Of a stretch of DNA of 64,000 nucleotides, positions 56,701-64,000 are shown piece after piece; position 1 is the first letter of the stretch; every line of letters begins with the position of its first letter. Where the stretch lies: NCBI GenBank assembly GCA_020631735.1, contig CM036199.1, forward strand, positions 15,902,834-15,966,833. The letters run 5' to 3'. A model generated the notes under the pieces. It ran no database searches, was not told where the DNA came from, and saw only the letters and a list, made by a program, of their open reading frames with translations. The DNA comes from Saccharum officinarum (lineage: Eukaryota > Streptophyta > Magnoliopsida > Poales > Poaceae). A program made the position numbers and the translations under genes.

Positions 56701-58557
56701 GTTGTAGAGGTGCTTCCATCTGTTGAAAAGGCAAGGAAATGTGCATCTTTAGGTAAAAAAACAAAACATGTATGGATTTGAGCAATACAAAACACATGCT
56801 AAGAAAATAAGTCAGATATCATGTGCAGAACAAATCACACGCTAAGAAATTAGGACTGTACAAAAGGAAATGTCATAATACTCCATATTTTGATTGTTTC
56901 AAAGAACTTGACTTTGAGGCACTGTTGTTATACATTCTACATGCTATAGGTGTGACTTTTAACACCACAAAGAGGTGATCTCACCTTCATCCCACCAACT
57001 GCATCTTGCCTAGTCGCAATAACATTGCCATGGGCATCAATTCGCTGCTTGAATATATCATGTTTCTACATAATAAGAGCATTAAACTGGAACAAGTTAG
57101 TTACCACAAGTCTGCAACCATCAGTTATTGAACATAACTCGTAACAGCTAAAAAGCTGAATACACAAATGCATACCACATCTAGGTGCTCCTGTCCACTG
57201 ATGTCCATTGCATCCAGGCTAATTATAGAACATTGAAGGGCTGGAAAGGTGACATCAAACTGCATTTTAAGCATCAGAGAAGGTAGATGTCAACAAGTGT
57301 CTGAACATAAATTAGTATATAGATTAGAATGCCAAAGTTATCAGGTACGAAATAAGTTCTGGTAAGCCAAGGTCCAGTGTTAGAAAATATACAAGAATGA
57401 AGGAACAACTAGCAGGCAAAAAGAGCTTAAAAAGAAATGAGTGTTTGCGAACAGTTGGTAAAGGGTGACAATGAAATGGTGCAAGAATATAAAAGCTGTA
57501 CATTACATTTATGCGAAGTGTTTCTCCCCTTGAAGTATCAACCCTTAGCGTTGTCTCAGTAACTGCATGGAGATATAATCCTGCATAGAGAGGCATTAAC
57601 TGCTAAATAAGGACAAATCATGAATAGCAAAAGAATATAAAGTAGTTGATCAGTAGAATGATTTCTTTGGTTAACCTTCTTGTTGGTAGGCTATTCATCC
57701 AGTAAAGAAAGCAAACCCAAAGTTTCAAATATCTACAAACTAAAAACCTGGTATCTAAAACAATGAGAACAAAAGAGCTCCTCATTTACTTCAGCAAAAC
57801 ATGTGGGTACTAGGTATACTTAAATCTCATTTTTCATGCCACAGTGAGTAAATCTGCTTCTGAATTTCTGATGAAAATGGCCCTTACATTCGGCAACAAA
57901 GCAACCAAGCACAAAGAGAAACAGCCTTTTATCTCAAATTTTGCACGGAACCAATAATTACGTATGCAAAATTGCGATTTCTAGTTGATATTCTCTACAA
58001 GCTTGTATAACATGACAGGTCAATGCCTTATTCACTAACCAAAAGAGAACGAAAGTTAACAGCAGAATCTCCCGAGCTCCGTAGCTACTCGTGAAATGAG
58101 TTGAATCCTGGTAATAAAAGGCACAATAAAATAACATCTTGTACGGCCGAAATAGGCACTAAATTCCACTCTCGCCAATCCAATAAAGCGTGATCAATTC
58201 CATCCCATCCGCTCCGCCAATCCCGCAATCACAACACCAGATCTCGACGCATCCTGGGGAGAACGCCGGAATCGTAATGCGACAGAGGTCGGTATACCAG
58301 CATCCATCTAGCAGCATCCACGCGGTCAAAACCTAACCAGCCGATCTCAGAAACGGGTACAAGGACCTAGATCGAGGCGCAGGGGGAGAGAACAAGGAAA
58401 AAGCGAGACGCGTACGGAGCTCGGAGACGAAGAGGAGGAGCATGACAACGGAGGAGGCGAGCGTGATGATGCCGCCGGAGAGGGTGCGGCTGTAGAAGTC
58501 CTCGTTCACCTTGGGATACGCGTCCAGGCTGCGGAGCTTCGACAGGAGCCCGTCCAT
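47792..58557 (-). CDS. ERGIC3: ERGIC3/Erv46-like ER-Golgi cycling membrane protein, thirteen exons
   Basis: COPII/COPI-cycling cargo receptor subunit of the ER-Golgi interface. Exons: 58557-58416, 57580-57507, 57259-57176, 57065-56985, 56719-56639, 49771-49679, 49546-49367, 49243-49176, 49075-49024, 48852-48799, 48675-48583, 48364-48298, 47883-47792. All introns are GT-AG and phases join to 386 residues, the family length. One membrane segment lies at about 28-46 ([17 protein letters not shown]) and a second near 343-370, with a large lumenal part between. It has the ERGIC_N start ([22 protein letters not shown]), the Cys-rich motif [10 protein letters not shown] ... [17 protein letters not shown], and the ERV motif [10 protein letters not shown]. 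The Lys-rich tail [13 protein letters not shown] is cytosolic. Intron 5 (49772-56638) is 6.9 kb because of a LINE fragment and element C. Open frame intact. Confidence 0.95.
50476..50480. repeat. Target-site duplication of element C, left
   Basis: GGCTC, repeated at 56099-56103. Confidence 0.9.
50481..50594 (+). repeat. Element C 5' LTR
   Basis: 114 bp, TGTTGGAGTATGTG to CCTATTTCCAACA, with inverted TGTTGG/CCAACA ends. TATATA at 50540-50545. Confidence 0.95.
50595..50607 (+). other. Primer-binding site of element C
   Basis: TGGTACCAGAGCC directly after the LTR, a tRNA-Met-type PBS as in element G. Confidence 0.9.
50692..52600 (+). pseudogene. gag: Element C gag (UBN2 type), frameshifted at its N-terminus
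   Basis: An ATG at 50692 opens a Pro-rich stretch. A plausible gag N-terminus ([18 protein letters not shown] ... [21 protein letters not shown]) lies in a second frame at about 51290-51460, and the main gag body is in a third frame from about 51490: [59 protein letters not shown]. At least two indels are needed to join them. A zinc knuckle is not evident, which is common in this lineage. Confidence 0.75.
52600..55897 (+). pseudogene. pol: Element C pol, one frame with two in-frame stops
   Basis: Protease [13 protein letters not shown] (about 52604), pre-integrase [10 protein letters not shown] ... CHACQMGRH, integrase ([30 protein letters not shown]), RT ([24 protein letters not shown]) and RNase H ([41 protein letters not shown]), ending TAG at 55895-55897. 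The frame is continuous from 51380 to 55897 except for TAG at 53951-53953 and TGA at 54839-54841. The TGA stands where the RT motif normally has Trp (APRAW), so it is probably TGG to TGA. Confidence 0.9.
55977..55984 (+). other. Polypurine tract of element C
   Basis: CGGGGGAG immediately before the 3' LTR. Confidence 0.75.
55985..56098 (+). repeat. Element C 3' LTR
   Basis: 114 bp, identical to the 5' LTR except CATGTACGC for CATGTATGC. Confidence 0.95.
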
Positions 58558-58906
58558 GGCTGACGGGATCTCGGAGTCGGAGGAGGCGGAATCGGGCGGA
58601 GAGGCCGAGCCCGTCCCTTCCTCGCTATTTCAGTTTTCTTGGAGGGCTGAATTAGCGAATTGTCCTCGTCATGAATCATTAGCGAATTGCCGTGCTCCTT
58701 CCTGCGCCCCTTGTATAGCGGTATTGGTTTTGTTTCGCCCTTTTCGGAAAGATGAAAAAAAAACCCGTCCACGAATGCTCTAGTTTGACTTGTTTTCACC
58801 ACTGAAACCGCTTGACTGATCGTTTTCCACAGTCAGATTAACCATTCTTCCTAATTCAGCGTGGTGTGGTATGAGTACTTCTAAAGCATAACTTCTAGCT
58901 TGATAC
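58558..58906. other. 5' side of the ERGIC3-like gene
   Basis: Start of the intergenic region between two divergent genes. No strong TATA upstream of the ATG at 58557, as for many housekeeping genes. GC falls away from the gene. Confidence 0.5.
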
Positions 58907-59007
58907 AGGTCCTGTTTGGAACACGAGAATTGTTCCTGCATTTTTCGAACTGATTCACGTGAAATTCGTACGCAAGTCCTGTGAATTCCTACGTTCCAAA
59001 TAGATCC
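58907..59007. mobile_element. Short MITE, about 100 bp
   Basis: GGTCCTGTTTGGAACACG at the left and CGTTCCAAATAGATCC at the right are imperfect inverted repeats. The interior ACTGATTCACGTGAAATTCG is also near-palindromic. No clear TSD, so no superfamily call. Confidence 0.6.
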
Positions 59008-59455
59008 TTACATTTTTGCTATTTGCTCCATTTCGATGCAATATCCTTTGTAGTGTTACTATAGTTGTCTTGAATCCATATGAAGTATTAGTCAGCCACA
59101 ACGGTCTGAGCATAGAACTGGAAACTGCAGAGGGCATAGAGCTAACTCCGATCCACTTTAGTCTGAGCATCACGTGGCTGACTCTTTAATTTACCCCCGT
59201 GCACTTGTGCTCCATGTACATGCTCAGAGAGGCTAATGCATATTTAAGTTGTCCAACAAGCACTTGATTAAGCATGGGCGGCCTGGTGCCCGTTGTGGCG
59301 TTGTCTAGTCTGACTTTTAGATCCCTGTCCTCCGTGTGCGCCACATGATCGATGATTACCTGTTCCGGTTCTGCCCGATCCAAAACTTGATGACTTCCCC
59401 GACATCATGCCTGTCACTTAGCAGTAATATTTAACACCTTCATTTGCTGCCAATC
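59008..59455. other. Upstream region of the PLAT gene
   Basis: No gene seen. CACCTTCATTTGCT occurs twice (about 59436 and 59469), flanking the TATA box. Confidence 0.5.
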
Positions 59456-59459
59456 TGAC

Positions 59460-59465
59460 TATATA
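59460..59465 (+). promoter_or_regulatory. TATA box of the PLAT gene
   Basis: TATATA in GACTATATACATCACC, about 65 bp before the ATG at 59528. Confidence 0.55.
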
Positions 59466-59527
59466 CATCACCTTCATTTGCTCATTAGCTACAGCCTCTT
59501 GAACTCTTGAATCTTGAGTTGTTCAGC

Positions 59528-60182
59528 ATGGCCGTCAGTGCACTCTCCTTCGCCGTCCTCCTTTCCTTCGTGATCTTGGTACGTTTCACTCTCTTGCATT
59601 ACCCTGATAATGTCATGCTTGGCCAGGCCGTCTTTTCCTGATCGGCATCCCTTTTGCCTGCCGTTCCGCGCGTAGGCCGCCGGATCAAGACCACCGTCGC
59701 CGGACGACCAGGTAGTGGTGCCCCTGCAGAGCTCTGACGACGACGCGGCCGGGAGCTACGACTACAGGTGCGTGTACACGATCTACGTGGAGACCGGGTC
59801 GATCTGGAAGGCCGGGACGGACGCCGTGATCAGCCTGGCTCTCCGGGCCGCCGACGGCGCCGGCTTCACCATCCTGGACCTGGCCCGGTGGGGCGGGCTC
59901 ATGGGCGCCGGCCACGACTACTACGAGCGCGGCAACGTGGACATCTTCAGCGGCCGGGGCCCCTGCCTGTCGTCGCCGCCGTGTCGGATGAACCTCACCT
60001 CCGACGGCCACGGCCCGCACCACGGCTGGTACTGCAAGTCCGTGGAGGTCACCGCCACGGGGCGCCACGCCACGTGCGCCAAGGCCGGGTTCGGCGTCGA
60101 GCAGTGGCTCGCCAGCGACGCGCCGCCGTACCAGCTCTACGCCGAGCGTAGCGTCTGCGCGAAGAGTGACGCGCTGGAGTGA
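59528..60182 (+). CDS. Secreted PLAT-domain protein, two exons
   Basis: Exon 1 59528-59578 (17 codons), GT-AG intron, exon 2 59676-60182; phase 0; 185 residues. Exon 1 encodes a hydrophobic signal peptide (MAVSALSFAVLLSFVIL). The PLAT domain (residues about 47-165) has the plant-stress PLAT hallmarks: YTIYVETGSIWKAGTDAVIS, ARWGGLMGAGHDYYERGNVD, IFSGRGPCL, MNLTSDGHGPHHGWYCKSVEV, FGVEQWLASDAPPYQL. Six Cys lie after the signal peptide and could pair in the secretory pathway. The family (PLAT1 type in Arabidopsis) is linked to ER stress and abiotic stress tolerance. Intact, GC-rich, and divergent from the ERGIC3-like gene. Confidence 0.92.
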
Positions 60183-61204
60183 TGCTGTCGGAACCGGATG
60201 TCATCACTGTAGTGGCCTTCTAGTCTTCGTGCCATTTCTGTCGTTTTCTTGCGTCGTTTGCTCTTTGTTCATGGAGATGTTTGGACTCGTTGGCGCTGTA
60301 GCAGGCTAGTACGAGCATCTCCGGCAAATTACTATTCCATTCCCCATAATACAGAAGATTGTGGTTGCTTCAACAGATGAGCCCGATTACTCGTCCTATC
60401 CCCAATGCTTAAAATGAAACGAGGAGAATTCAAGTACCATCACTGAGTGCAGTGCATAACAACATGAGAAAATCACGGTCCTGCAAGTACAAGTAGGAAA
60501 AAGAACAAGACTTATAATGTTCTCTCGAACTACTTCAGTAGTATTTTTCAGCAAACAAACAGTGATTTCCTCTCACGACAAATCAGCCAAATTTCAGCGA
60601 AACGAACAGAACAGACCTACTTCAAGATGAGAAGAATATAAGATAAGGAAAACCTTCTTTGTTTGTGGTAATCCTGGTTATTAAGCTAGTGAGTGTAAGG
60701 ATCACAATTCACAAAACCAAGCAGATCAAAGGAGCAAGGTGGACTCGGCACTATCCAATAGAAAGGGCTCATGCATTGCCTGGGAGGTCGCATGCAGAGC
60801 AAAGAGCAAGGTGCACTTGGCATTATCAACCTTAAAAACCCAAAATACTGTCCTGCTCAAATTGTTTGACAAATTTTGCAATCATGCAGACTTTCCTTGG
60901 GCGCAACTCACTTGAAAATGTCACAAATCGAATGCTACTACTCCACCACTAGAAGCCTAGCTGGCTCCTTCTGGTGGAGGGACATCCTCAGCCTAGTGAT
61001 AGAATGTAAGCTTGCTGCACTCCAGGCAAAGGAAACTCTTTGCTGTTTTGAAAAGACCTTAGGAGCACTGGACCTGCACTTTAGCTTCCCTTAGTTGTTC
61101 TCTTTTGCCAAAAAGTCAAACTGCTTAGTGAGATTTTTTCTAGATAATCATTTGAACAGGAACTTCTTCTTGTCACTGTCTCCACAAGCTTCTGATCAAC
61201 TATT
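60183..61204. other. Intergenic, no gene seen
   Basis: 3' side of the PLAT gene then AT-moderate sequence. A 72-codon ORF at 60876-61094 has no recognisable content. A MITE-like piece is listed separately. Confidence 0.5.
60538..60630. mobile_element. MITE remnant
   Basis: TTTTTCAGCAAACAAACAGTG ... TTCCTCTCACGACAAATCAGCC ... GAAACGAACAGAACAGACC resembles the end of the family seen at 1785 and 7244. The other end is missing. Confidence 0.35.
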
Positions 61205-61212
61205 ACAGTTCC

Positions 61213-61344
61213 ACGCCACCCTTGTCTTGATGATGGTGATGGTTATCGTTTGAACAGGACGGGGGAGCGGTGGATGATGATGACTCTGATGACAGTAACT
61301 TCAACGGCCGCCACCCTGGTCTTGATGATGGTGATGGTTATCGT
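61213..61344. repeat. 38-bp direct repeat at the LINE 5' side
   Basis: CTTGATGATGGTGATGGTTA with its flanks (CCACCCTTGT/CCACCCTGGT and TCGTTTG) occurs at about 61213-61250 and 61306-61344 with one mismatch. Confidence 0.7.
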
Positions 61345-62745
61345 TTGCATGGACCCCGGCTGGTCAGGTACGCGGGCGCCAACGACAACGCTCCACGCCT
61401 GGGCGGACGGCGTGGGACTACTTTCATGTCGCGCCATTCGGTGGTCATTGGCTCCTTCGTCTGCCCACTCGGCTACTGCGGGAGTGGCGTCCTGGGCTCT
61501 TGCCCACGCAGCCGCCCCACCGTGACTTTGAGAACGCCACCGGATCCTGAGACGCCCGCTGTTGAAGCTGTAACCGGCCGCACAGCTACGAGTGACGCTG
61601 GTCGTGAACTGAACAGGGCTTTCACTCAGTTGGACAAGCAATTGGTTCCCGATGCCCTCTCTGTTGATGTACTAGCCAAGCAGATGGGTGTTCTAGACTC
61701 GTTGGTCAATGATGCTCACGGGCGGATGCCGTCGACAGGTTGTGATGATGTTTCCATTGTTAATCACTGCACCATTAATTTTGAGTCACGTGGCTTCCTT
61801 GGCTCCATCCTAGGACCTGACCTGTCGCTTCTGGAAAGCTTGCCTTTGCCCCTGCTTGCTGATGTGGGTGACTCCCCCCCGCCTAGTGGCGTGATGGTGG
61901 TCGAAATCACTTGCTCGTCAGCTGAGCTGCCTGGGGCCGGCGCGGCTACTGCGGTCGTGAGGAGTGTGGCTTCGGACCCACTATTGTGTGAAGGAGCGAC
62001 GGTGGAGACGGCGGTTCCTGATGCCACCATCCTATCTGAGTCACAGATTGGGAGCCTCTTCCGAGCTGACCCCATGGATTGGGAGGCCGAGTTTGCCGCA
62101 TGGTCGCCGGTGATGGCACAATCGGCTACTGACCTTGACTTTCGTTCGCCTGACCTGGGTCGTTTGGGCCAGGGGATTGCCCAATGTTCTCTGAGGGCCT
62201 TTATCGATGCAAGTCATCTGCAGGGTGAAGGCGCAGGGCTGGGGCTGGACGACGTACCTACATTGGGGGGGGGGGGGGGGGGGGGTGGTGAACTACTAGA
62301 GCTGGAGGTTGCTGCGACGCATGATGGCCCCAATATGACTGCAGTCGTGTTAACTCCACCTAGAACGTCGACCGCTGCTATTATGCAACAAATTGAGGAC
62401 CGTGTGTGCATCCCAATGGAGTCACCACTGATCAAGGATGGGCCGAGACTGCGTAGACCGCGCACCCCGGCAACGGTGCTATCCATCCGCCGTAGCACCC
62501 GCCTGGCTGCCAAGCCCCGTGCGGCGAATGCGACGCTGCAGGCACAGACGGTTCTGATGCAAAAGTTGAGAGTTGCTCCGGAGCTCCCGCCGACGGACAT
62601 GGAGGCTGTTCGCCAATACTTTGCTACCTTCGCAGGCCCACTCACTCCGAGCAAGGAAGAGGCACTACAGGTGTTATTCTCCCGTGATTTTGACCCTGTG
62701 GCCTGGAACCTCAACCTGGCCGAGCTGGATGGGGAGGAGCTGTAG
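61270..62745 (+). CDS. LINE ORF1-like protein, 5' partial
   Basis: Open frame of 491 codons. The frame is open upstream of 61270 and starts there only with GTG, so the true start is lost or further upstream. The N-terminal half is acidic and low-complexity. The C-terminal part (RRSTRLAAKPRAANATLQAQ, then EAVRQYFATFAGPLTPSKEE, ALQVLF) is typical of the end of plant LINE ORF1, next to the ORF2 start. A 21-G run (62265-62285) encodes seven glycines. No zinc knuckle or RRM is seen. Confidence 0.65.
   Translation: MDDDDSDDSNFNGRHPGLDDGDGYRLHGPRLVRYAGANDNAPRLGGRRGTTFMSRHSVVIGSFVCPLGYCGSGVLGSCPRSRPTVTLRTPPDPETPAVEAVTGRTATSDAGRELNRAFTQLDKQLVPDALSVDVLAKQMGVLDSLVNDAHGRMPSTGCDDVSIVNHCTINFESRGFLGSILGPDLSLLESLPLPLLADVGDSPPPSGVMVVEITCSSAELPGAGAATAVVRSVASDPLLCEGATVETAVPDATILSESQIGSLFRADPMDWEAEFAAWSPVMAQSATDLDFRSPDLGRLGQGIAQCSLRAFIDASHLQGEGAGLGLDDVPTLGGGGGGGGELLELEVAATHDGPNMTAVVLTPPRTSTAAIMQQIEDRVCIPMESPLIKDGPRLRRPRTPATVLSIRRSTRLAAKPRAANATLQAQTVLMQKLRVAPELPPTDMEAVRQYFATFAGPLTPSKEEALQVLFSRDFDPVAWNLNLAELDGEEL
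62265..62285 (+). repeat. Poly-G run of 21
   Basis: Twenty-one consecutive G on the plus strand inside the LINE ORF1, in frame as polyglycine. Its length is uncertain because such runs are hard to sequence. Confidence 0.9.
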
Positions 62746-62783
62746 CCTAGCGTGGCCTGCTCAGTCGCACCGGTTTCGTTTAA

Positions 62784-64000
62784 ATGTTAGCAGATAATTG
62801 CTTCGTCTGGAACGTGCGTGGCCTCAATGGCCGCGCCTGTCGCAACGTCGTTAGGGACCTTGTCTCTCAGGATCTGTCTTCAGGAAACAAAGCTATCCAA
62901 TGTCTGTAACTCCTTGGCTAATGAAACTCTAGGAGGCTGGTTTGACTATGACTTCCTCCCATCCGTGAATGTCGCGGGGGCATTCTACTGGGATGGCACC
63001 GCGACCACTGGACGGTGTCAGCTGTCGACAAGAGACGTTTCTCTTTATTGGCGAAGATTGCCCGTGCTGCCTGTCCGGATGGTGGTTGGTGGATCACGGT
63101 GGTGTATGGTCCACAGGCTGATCATGACAAGGTCCAATTCCTGGACGAACTGCTACAGTTCAGGGCCTCTGTCACTAGTCCGTGGCTGTTGTGTGGTGAT
63201 TTCAACATGATATATATGGCGGCTGACAAGAACAACGACCGCCTGGATCGGCGCTGCATGCGTCGCTTTTGATCGTTCATCAACGCCGCCCAGTTGGAGG
63301 TCCACCTTAATGGAAGACGATTTACTTGGTCCAGTGAGAGGGACCAGCCCACTCTCGAATGCCTTGACAGGCTGTTTGCCAATTCCGAGTGGCTCATGGC
63401 CTACCCAAACCATGTAATCAAGGCGCTATCATCGGATTGCTCCGATCATTGTCCCTTGCTGCTCTTGGCGGATGTCATACCATGGGCAAAGAAGAGGTTC
63501 CGGTTTGAGCCGCATTGGCTAAAGATACCGGGCTTTACGGAGGTGGTCGCGCACAACGTGGTCGGCGTCTTTGTCACATGCTGATTCATTCCGGGTGCTC
63601 GATTACAAACTCAGGAACGTTGCTAGAGCACTAAGGAGTTGGAGCGACAAGAAAGTAGGCAGCGTGCGGCTGCAGCTTGTGCTGGCCAGGGAGGTAATCC
63701 TGCGCTTTGATGTGGCTCAGGAAACAAGGCCGCTTACTGCATCAGAGACTCGGTTCAGGAAGTCGCTGAAGGTGCGCGTGCTTGGACTTGCGTCCTTGGT
63801 GCGCATGATGGCCAGATAGCGCTCCAGGATGCTCTTCTTAGCTGAGGGTGATGCGAATATGAAGTTCTTCCACCTGATGGCGTGCCACAGGAAGCGTCGT
63901 AACCATATCCACTCCCTCCGGGTGCTTGGCACTGAGGTCGTCAGGAATGAGGCAATGGCGGAGGCGCTGTTCCATCACTATGGGCAGGTTCTAGCCATGA
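62784..64000 (+). pseudogene. LINE ORF2 start: AP-type endonuclease, broken
   Basis: The ATG at 62784 starts MLADNCFVWNVRGLNGRACR, the usual start of the exonuclease/endonuclease/phosphatase domain. The frame then shifts repeatedly: LCLQETKLS-like near 62880 (another frame), WWITVVYGPQADHDKVQFL, SPWLLCGDFNMIYMA (GDFN motif, about 63180-63215), then a stop after MRRF, FTWSSERDQPTLECLDRLF, and SDHCPLLLL (SDH motif, about 63447). The region beyond 63571 leads toward RT. Not functional as it stands. Confidence 0.85.

Larger units (their letters stand above)
61205..64000 (+). mobile_element. LINE (L1 type), degenerate, running off the window
   Basis: An ORF1-like protein (to 62745) followed by an ORF2 endonuclease region from 62784. 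Both have the arrangement of plant L1 LINEs. ORF2 has stops and frameshifts. RT is beyond the window. The 5' end is unclear, and a 38-bp duplication lies at 61213-61344. Confidence 0.82.

Noticed and set aside
61250..61525. 91-residue ORF beginning MNRTGERW
   Set aside because: A shadow of LINE ORF1 in another frame.

Overview
The window is plant nuclear DNA from a grass. The evidence is multi-exon genes with GT-AG introns, Stowaway- and Tourist-type MITEs, hAT-like elements, L1-type LINEs, Ty3/gypsy, and Ty1/copia elements of the SIRE/Maximus and Ale-like types. A panicoid grass (sorghum, sugarcane or maize relative) is my inference from the element types. Bases 27202-27301 are a 100-N scaffold gap.

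Layout. 1-7990: no supportable gene; degenerate tandem repeats (about 80-bp and 58-bp units), several MITEs and a GC-rich block. 7991-27201: an old plus-strand SIRE/Maximus copia element (B) whose 5' LTR was split by a younger minus-strand relative (A, 9482-20036, TSD GGGTG). After the gap, 27302-35909 is a minus-strand Ty3/gypsy element (G) truncated at the gap. It has a 4.1-kb LTR and a separate ORF upstream of gag whose N-terminus resembles the histone H3 tail. 36214-37727: a NAC-like gene destroyed by a solo LTR (TSD CCATT). 38872-39534 (minus): an unrecognised single-exon protein, perhaps with a C2-like fold. 40295-41627: three Tourist-like MITEs. 41835-44231 (minus): lipoyl synthase, four exons. 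44855-46778: a TGTTGCAACA-rich repeat and a non-autonomous hAT element with an 8-bp TSD. 47792-58557 (minus): an ERGIC3/Erv46-like gene of thirteen exons; one 6.9-kb intron holds a LINE RNase H fragment split by an Ale-like copia element (C, TSD GGCTC). 59528-60182 (plus): a secreted PLAT-domain protein. 61205-64000: a degenerate LINE running off the window.

Four host genes look intact: lipoyl synthase, the ERGIC3-like gene, the PLAT protein and the unknown single-exon gene. The first three have unrelated roles (mitochondrial cofactor synthesis, ER-Golgi cycling, secreted stress protein). The ERGIC3-like and PLAT genes are divergent, about 970 bp apart.

The most unusual signals are (1) the H3-tail-like ORF of element G, which also has a coiled coil, an acidic tail and a SUMO-interaction-like motif; (2) arrays of the near-palindrome ACCGGACGCGTCCGGT directly upstream of the TATA boxes of elements A and B, rich in the CGCG core bound by CAMTA factors; and (3) a conserved stop plus splice-acceptor-like sequence at the gag-pol junction of both A and B.
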